Origin: Pontiellaceae bacterium
GTDB lineage: Bacteria > Verrucomicrobiota > Kiritimatiellia > Kiritimatiellales > Pontiellaceae
Assembly: GCA_016937945.1 (NCBI GenBank)
Contig: JAFGVP010000025.1
Span: 24,284 to 88,283 of the forward strand
DNA: 64,000 bases
Direction: 5' to 3'
Shown piece after piece: positions 58,595-64,000 of the stretch. The translations under genes were made by a program, and so were the position numbers. The notes under the pieces are model-generated. The model had not been told where the DNA came from and did no database searches. It saw only the letters and a program-made list of their open reading frames with translations. The stretch's first letter is position 1. Each line of letters opens with the position of its first letter.

Positions 58595-61189
58595 CTATCG
58601 ATTACCGAAGTTGGATACGGCCTCTGTAAAGGTGTTCTCCAACTTCAGCGACAGTGTCTTCCGGATATCGCGGGAGGAGGCTCCGACCAGGATTTCATAG
58701 GTACCGGCATGTGCCGTCCACTGACGGGCCGACTCGTCGTAATAGGAAAGATCCCGCGGGGTCAGCCGGATCTTCACAACCTTGGTTTCCAACGGCTTCA
58801 GCGAGACGCGAGCAAACCCCTTCAGCTCACGCAGCGGCCGGTCCACCATGGGAGACGGATCCTGCACGTAAAGCTGTACAATTTCGGCGCCTTCGGTCTT
58901 TCCGGTGTTTGCCACGCGGACAGCTACCCACACCTCTCCATCAGCATCCAGCGCCGGAGCCGACAACTGCGCTTCTTTGTAGTCAAATGTCGTGTAGGAT
59001 AATCCATAACCGAAGGGAAACAGCGGCTGGATACCGGCCTTATCAAAATGACGATATCCGACATAGATTCCCTCCGCATAGTCAACCTGATGATTTTCGC
59101 CCGGAAAATTCGGGGTATCGGAATAATCCGCGCGGTTCACCGCCAGAGTATCGGGAAGCTTACCGGAAGGATTCACCCGGCCAAACAGGATGGCCGCCAG
59201 CGCCGCACCGCCCTCCTGGCCCGGAAGCCACGCCTCGATGACGGAAGGCACCTCTTCAATCCAATCGTTCATGGCCACCGGGGTCCCGTTGTTTAAAATC
59301 ACAATGGTACGCGGATTGGCAGCAACGGCGGTACGGATCAACCGTTCCTGACCACCGGGCAGATCGTATGACACCCGGTCCTGCCCTTCCCGTTCGCCTC
59401 CCATGGTCGATACACACAGGATGGTAACATCAGCGGCCTTTGCGGCTTTCGTAATCGAGGATTCGACGTTCGGGCGGCTGAACCATTCCATGCGGGCCAA
59501 CGCGTTTCCGCCTCCCTGGAAATAAAGGATCTCAAGCCGATAGGTTTTGCCCTGCTCCAGCTCCAGGCTGGCGCTGGAGGTGTCACCGGGGCTCGGAATC
59601 CAGTGATCAATAATCGTTTTACCGTCAAGGAGCACCCGGTATCCATCGTCGCCGGAAAACCGGAGCTGGTAGTAGCCGGATTCATCGGGACGCAGTTCCG
59701 TGCTCCAGCGCACGCTGTAATCTTCCGACGGAACGTCCGGAGCCGGCGAGCCGGGGCCGCTGATGCGAGGCTCATCCTCTATCTGTGAAGCGACGGGCGC
59801 TCCGCTGACATCGCGGTTCGAGAAATACTCGGCAAGGAATCCGTGCCGGTCCCGCTTACCCGGAGGCGTGAGCCAGCTTGCCGGCATATTAAAATGCTTC
59901 AGCTCCGTATTCACATAATCCACGTTCACCCGGGGGGCTTCAGTCGCAATACCGTCCAGCAGGGACGTGCTGCGCAACGGATGCACTTCAGGACTCCCCA
60001 GTCCGGCAAACTGAAGATGTTTTGCGCATTCTCCAATGACGGCGATATTCCGTATCTTTTTCGAATTCAAGGGAAGCAGGCTGCGGGAGTTTTTTAGAAG
60101 AACGATTCCTTCCGCGGCAATCTCGAAGGCAAGATCACGATGCTCATCCGAATTGACCAGCGAATGGTCCATCGGAAGGTCTCCTTCCAGCAGTCCCAGC
60201 CGGATGATCGTGCGCAGCATGCGGCGCACTGATTCATCTATCGCTGCCTGCGTGATGGTTCCATCCTTCAACGCCGCATTGATCATTTCCGGATTCACAT
60301 GGTTGCCCCACGGCATTTCAACATCATTACCGGCCTGCACGGTAGAGGTTGCATGTACGGCTCCCCAGTCCGAAATCACGACACCATCGAATCCCCAGTC
60401 CTCTTTCAGTACATCAGTCAGGATATACGCGTTATCGGTAACGTACCGTCCATTGATGCCATTATAGGATGACATAACCGAAACCACGCCGGCCTCTTTT
60501 ACCGCCGCTTCGAAGGCAGGGAAATAGATTTCACGCAGGGCGCGTTCACTGACATTAACGTTGATTTCGCCCCGGTCCGTTTCCTGATTGTTGCAGACAA
60601 AGTGCTTGATACAGGCACCGATACCGGCGTCCTGCTGGACGCCGTTGATGTATGCAATGGCCAGACGGGCCGCCAGATACGGATCTTCGGTAAAATATTC
60701 GCCGTTGCGCCCGCCCATGGGACTCCGATGAATATTCACCGCCGGACCGAGCAGAATCCGGGATCCAGCCGAACCTTTGTTGATGGCTTCGATCGCAATG
60801 GCCTCACCCGTTCGTCGGATCAGCTCCTGATTCCAGGTGGCGGCCATGGTGACCGCACCGGGAAATGCGGTCGCTGGTCCTTCCTGAAATGCCCCGCCCT
60901 CTTCGACCGATTTACCCGGCACCCCCAATCCCCGGACGCCCAGCCCGCCGTCCACCATGCGCAGCGCCGGAATGCCGAGTCGAGGAATGGGCTGCCATGT
61001 CGCGTCGACGCCGCCGAGCATCGTGATTTTTTCTTCCTGCGTCAGGCGGCCCAGCAGGTCTTCGACGCGCTGTTCAAGCGGAACCTTGGGATCCTTGAAG
61101 ATTGCCCCTGGAGCGGAATGAACCCTCATTCCCCACAATACCACGAGCAGTCCCACCGCGACCGTATACATCCTCATCTTCGTCTTCAT
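58595..61189 (-). CDS. glycoside hydrolase family 3 beta-glucosidase-like, with PA14 insert
   Basis: 864 aa, AAGGAT site before the ATG. After a signal peptide (ending ~HSA) come the barrel domain (~30-330), with nucleophile Asp274 in VVISDWGAV, a second alpha/beta domain interrupted by a PA14 domain (~430-570, HGFLAEYFSNRDVSGAPVAS, YYQLRFSGDDGYRVLLDGKT), and a C-terminal fibronectin-III-like domain (ELKGFARVSLKPLETKVVKI). The length and layout match the PA14-containing GH3 group. It releases terminal beta-linked sugars outside the cytoplasm. The GH18-like gene follows 37 bp on, probably in one transcript. Confidence 0.85.
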   Translation of the reverse strand: MKTKMRMYTVAVGLLVVLWGMRVHSAPGAIFKDPKVPLEQRVEDLLGRLTQEEKITMLGGVDATWQPIPRLGIPALRMVDGGLGVRGLGVPGKSVEEGGAFQEGPATAFPGAVTMAATWNQELIRRTGEAIAIEAINKGSAGSRILLGPAVNIHRSPMGGRNGEYFTEDPYLAARLAIAYINGVQQDAGIGACIKHFVCNNQETDRGEINVNVSERALREIYFPAFEAAVKEAGVVSVMSSYNGINGRYVTDNAYILTDVLKEDWGFDGVVISDWGAVHATSTVQAGNDVEMPWGNHVNPEMINAALKDGTITQAAIDESVRRMLRTIIRLGLLEGDLPMDHSLVNSDEHRDLAFEIAAEGIVLLKNSRSLLPLNSKKIRNIAVIGECAKHLQFAGLGSPEVHPLRSTSLLDGIATEAPRVNVDYVNTELKHFNMPASWLTPPGKRDRHGFLAEYFSNRDVSGAPVASQIEDEPRISGPGSPAPDVPSEDYSVRWSTELRPDESGYYQLRFSGDDGYRVLLDGKTIIDHWIPSPGDTSSASLELEQGKTYRLEILYFQGGGNALARMEWFSRPNVESSITKAAKAADVTILCVSTMGGEREGQDRVSYDLPGGQERLIRTAVAANPRTIVILNNGTPVAMNDWIEEVPSVIEAWLPGQEGGAALAAILFGRVNPSGKLPDTLAVNRADYSDTPNFPGENHQVDYAEGIYVGYRHFDKAGIQPLFPFGYGLSYTTFDYKEAQLSAPALDADGEVWVAVRVANTGKTEGAEIVQLYVQDPSPMVDRPLRELKGFARVSLKPLETKVVKIRLTPRDLSYYDESARQWTAHAGTYEILVGASSRDIRKTLSLKLENTFTEAVSNFGNR

Positions 61190-61540
61190 CCTATATCCTT
61201 TTCGAACCCCGATGGATTCCTTGTGTGGTGTTGGAAACAGCCAAATTGCTACTGCCAGGGAAAACCGATTGCAGACCTGCGATTAACCATCCAGCGACCA
61301 GACAGGACAAAATGATTATTCGGCGAGTTCCTATACAAACAATATCGGTTTTCACTTCTAACTCCCGTTTTTAACAAACCTTGCAATACATGCCAGCGGG
61401 CAGTCGACCTCGACTGTCCGCGCTATTGACCGTCCCTTGCAGGACATGGCCGAATCCAACGTGTCTGTGACGGCGCATTAGACTGGTTTTCCCGAGTCGG
61501 TTCCACCGGCCGGTCAGGGCTGTTCATTTCATCGTTTCGC
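61190..61540. other. 351-bp intergenic region
   Basis: It holds the GH3 promoter on the minus strand and the 3' flank of the partial PA14/LamG gene. No dyad operator, convincing terminator or RNA gene was found. Confidence 0.4.
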
Positions 61541-64000
61541 TCAGCGGGTAATCCTGATTCGGTAGTAGCTCGATACCTCCAAAGCTAGTGGAATGGTGAA
61601 TTCGAGGAACTCGCCGGTGCCGTCTAGCACAGAACCGAGGGGGGCCCATGATCCTGACAGGAGATCGGTCGAGTACTCAACTTGGTAGGCATGGTCAACC
61701 ACGGAGGAGGCAATGCTCATGACCAGTTCCGCATTATCAGCGGATAAGATCTGGAAGGATAGGCTGGAACCCCCGATTTCCGCCGCGGTGATGGGAGGAG
61801 CGCTATGTTCATAGAAGATCGACTGGACCTCGGCTCCGCTCAGGGCGTGGTCGAAGATGCGCACATCGTCGATATCGCCTTGGAAATCGCGGCCCGTTAA
61901 ATCATCGGAGCCGATCCGCGTCGGGGCGGTGAAGTCGTCGACCGCGTGGGGCGCGATGTTCGTGTAGCTTGACCAGCTTCCGTCCGGCAGGCCGAGGTAG
62001 AGGACGGCCCGCTCCGGCGACACGGTCAGGGCGAAGAACGCCCATTCGCCGTCCGGCAGATGCAGGCCGCTGCTTAACCCAAAGTACTGGTCGTTCCATT
62101 GGTAACCGAGCTCGGAGCCGTTTACCCAGATGCCTGATGCGGTTTCGTTGAAGTTCCGGCGGGTGAAGACGAGACCGGCGTTGAAGCGCTGTGAGCCATC
62201 GCGTTTCGCCCATCCACTGATCGTCGAGGTATCCGTCGAGATCCCCAGAGGCGGAAGCGCGACATAGTCGCCGGTGCCGTCGCAGGTGATGGCGTGGTCG
62301 CCCACCCTGCCCGTCGTCCATTCCGTGTCCGCTATGAGACTACCGTTGTATCCGTAGCCCGACAGATCCGCGGTGGTGGAACCGCCGCCCTCTTCCAGTG
62401 GAAGCCAGGCCCGCAGGCTGGCATAGGCATCGCCGGGCGTGGAGCCGGCGGAATCCGGATCCGTACCCAGCGCGAGTTCGACAGCATCTGCGACACCGTC
62501 ACCATCCGAGTCAACAGGACCGCTGAGCGGGTTCAGTACGGGCGATAGCGCGCTACCTGTGATCGGGGTGCGGCTGAATCCGGGCCCCTGCCAAGCCACT
62601 GAAAGGTGGTCGCCGCCGTCGCCCTGAATGTGCAGCGATTCCAGATAGACCACGTCGCCGGCGTTTAGCACGTAACCCGGGCTTTGCTGGCTCACGTTCG
62701 CGTCGTAGTCCCGGAAGCTGGTATACCCCAAAACCTCCGCGGCCTTTGATTTATTCGCAGGGTGGCCATCGGTGCTGATCCACAGCTCTGACTGGTCGTC
62801 CGAAGCGATCCAGAACGTATAGGTTCCCGTAGCCTGAATCGTGAGATACCCGCTGGCGCGGGCCCCGTAATGTCCGCCACCGAGCGACTGGTATTCGAAG
62901 GCGGAGAGGAAGGCCGTTGCTTCCGGATCGCGAGCCAGCGCGCCGGTAAGATCCTGTACCCGTTCCCCTTCGAGACCGGTGTAGCGTTTGAGCATCGCGG
63001 GAACGGTGATGACCGTGCGGGAAATGCCGGGGCCTTCCCATGCGACGGAAGCATGGTCGCCCCCGGTTCCTTCCTTTTGCAGCACCTCGACATAGATCGA
63101 GCTTCCGCCCTGCAGATGGACGAGTGGCGAGCGCTGGCTGGTCGATTCGTCGAAGCCCCGGAATTCGTTCCAGGCGATCGTTTTGGCGAATAGCTGCCTG
63201 TTGGCGGGATTCCCATCGGTGCTGATCCAGAGTTCGGCCGCGTCGTCGCCGGCGATCCAGAAGCGATAGTCACCGGTGGTCGGCACGGTGACACTGGCGG
63301 TCATCACCGAACCATAGCTGTCACCCTTGTTCTGAAACTCGAGACTACCGAGCGACTCGGTGGCGTCTGGGCTATCGGGATACTTAGAAGGGCCGGTGAG
63401 ATTCGCAATGTCATCCCCTGCGATACCATCGTCCCAACGCTCAAGCATAACACCTCCATCGCTCACATCGACCGTCACGTTGGCGGTGTCCGAGAGAGCG
63501 CCATCGCTGGCCTGTACCACCAGGCTGTAGGTCGGTCCGTCCAGCCGGTAGCCATCCTTGGCCAAGGCCACGCCGCCGTCCGGATTGACGGCAAACACGC
63601 CGTACGGATCGCCGGACAGGATCGTATAGACCGGCTGTGTGCCCGAGTCCGGATCGTAGAATTCAAGCGTACCGACCACCGTGCCCGCGGGGGCCGATTT
63701 CGGCACACTGATCGAGGCGTCGGCCAAGGTGGGCGCACGGTTGTCAATCTCCCAGCTCAGGAAGCGCTCAGGGATGACTGTCCGTTCAAAGCCAGGACCC
63801 GCGATCGCGGCCGAGGCGTGATCTCCTCCGCCATCTTCCTTGTGCAGCACAGCGATATAGTAATCGACGCCCGCCTGAAGCGTAATGACGGACGACTGCT
63901 GGATGGAATACTTCGTCCATTCGCGGAAGTCGGTGTACCCGTCGGTGCGCGCGATGCGGCTGGCGTTGGCGGGATTGGCATCGGTACTGAGGTAGAGCTC
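61541..64000 (-). CDS. partial multi-PA14 / cadherin / LamG secreted protein
   Basis: At least 819 residues; the frame is open to the right edge, so the 5' end is missing (the internal GTG at 63850 is not a real start). Three PA14-like domains are visible, each with a version of AELWISTDGNPANRQ and GGDHASVAWEGPGISRT, with a cadherin-like repeat after the first (DRAPTLADASISVPKSAPAG-type, ending SDTANVTVDVSDG). A calcium-loop linker (DSDGDGVADAVELALGTDPD) leads to a LamG domain (LRAWLPLEEGGGSTTADLSG, GDIDDVRIFDHALSG) and an export spacer ending in YYRIRITR. Its GC content seems higher than its neighbours, hinting at a different origin. It is probably adhesive or glycan-binding. Confidence 0.75.
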   Translation of the reverse strand, partial: ELYLSTDANPANASRIARTDGYTDFREWTKYSIQQSSVITLQAGVDYYIAVLHKEDGGGDHASAAIAGPGFERTVIPERFLSWEIDNRAPTLADASISVPKSAPAGTVVGTLEFYDPDSGTQPVYTILSGDPYGVFAVNPDGGVALAKDGYRLDGPTYSLVVQASDGALSDTANVTVDVSDGGVMLERWDDGIAGDDIANLTGPSKYPDSPDATESLGSLEFQNKGDSYGSVMTASVTVPTTGDYRFWIAGDDAAELWISTDGNPANRQLFAKTIAWNEFRGFDESTSQRSPLVHLQGGSSIYVEVLQKEGTGGDHASVAWEGPGISRTVITVPAMLKRYTGLEGERVQDLTGALARDPEATAFLSAFEYQSLGGGHYGARASGYLTIQATGTYTFWIASDDQSELWISTDGHPANKSKAAEVLGYTSFRDYDANVSQQSPGYVLNAGDVVYLESLHIQGDGGDHLSVAWQGPGFSRTPITGSALSPVLNPLSGPVDSDGDGVADAVELALGTDPDSAGSTPGDAYASLRAWLPLEEGGGSTTADLSGYGYNGSLIADTEWTTGRVGDHAITCDGTGDYVALPPLGISTDTSTISGWAKRDGSQRFNAGLVFTRRNFNETASGIWVNGSELGYQWNDQYFGLSSGLHLPDGEWAFFALTVSPERAVLYLGLPDGSWSSYTNIAPHAVDDFTAPTRIGSDDLTGRDFQGDIDDVRIFDHALSGAEVQSIFYEHSAPPITAAEIGGSSLSFQILSADNAELVMSIASSVVDHAYQVEYSTDLLSGSWAPLGSVLDGTGEFLEFTIPLALEVSSYYRIRITR

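Noticed and set aside
1..64000. CRISPR arrays, tRNA or rRNA genes, prophage
   Set aside because: No regularly spaced short repeats, cloverleaf or rRNA-like sequence, integrase or phage structural genes were recognised.

Overview
This window looks like a chromosomal segment from a marine or anoxic-sediment member of the PVC superphylum, most likely Kiritimatiellota (Pontiella-like). This is inference from gene content: PEP-CTERM proteins, FecR-LamG anti-sigma proteins paired with small sigma factors, Tat-exported Gfo/Idh/MocA oxidoreductases, DUF1080 proteins, many exported carbohydrate-active enzymes and no SusC/SusD pair. No rRNA, tRNA or CRISPR was seen.

Left part (1-8.2 kb): the 3' end of an unknown gene, a FadL-type outer-membrane protein, then a tight four-gene operon (sigma factor, anti-sigma-like membrane protein, TPR lipoprotein, caspase-like lipoprotein) in which every junction is a 4-bp ATGA overlap. 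A LuxR-type regulator with a degenerate receiver converges on its end. Both the operon and the regulator have GGGGA/TCCCC palindromes upstream.

Middle-left (8.2-23.7 kb): a secreted repeat protein, GH105, a PEP-CTERM protein, a secreted endonuclease/exonuclease/phosphatase-fold protein, a histidine kinase/response regulator pair, GH2 plus GH130, and a TonB-like protein carrying a PA14-like domain. 23.7-34.6 kb (minus strand): a CotH/lamin-tail giant protein, a GH76-(CBM-DUF1080)x2 fusion, and a FecR-LamG/sigma pair.

Redox block (34.7-44.1 kb): three Gfo/Idh/MocA oxidoreductases, a double DUF1080 protein, a DoxX-like membrane protein, a discoidin-like lipoprotein, an Agl23-like membrane protein and ApbE. 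This fits a 3-keto-glycoside pathway possibly wired to membrane redox. 44.1-64 kb (minus strand): polysaccharide deacetylase, an FAD-oxidoreductase/SGNH fusion, a second GH76 with a second TonB-like/PA14 protein, PEP-CTERM and GH18-like proteins sharing an unnamed beta-rich module, GH3, and a partial PA14/LamG protein.

GH76 x2, GH130, GH2, GH18-like and GH3 together suggest use of a mannan- or N-glycan-type polymer with chitin-like components (inference). A dyad operator ATCATCA-N4-TGACGAT recurs upstream of four separate exported-protein genes and could be the binding site of the resident NarL-type response regulator. The strongest candidates for undescribed biology are the caspase operon, the TonB-like/PA14 paralogues, the shared dyad operator and the 3-keto redox block.
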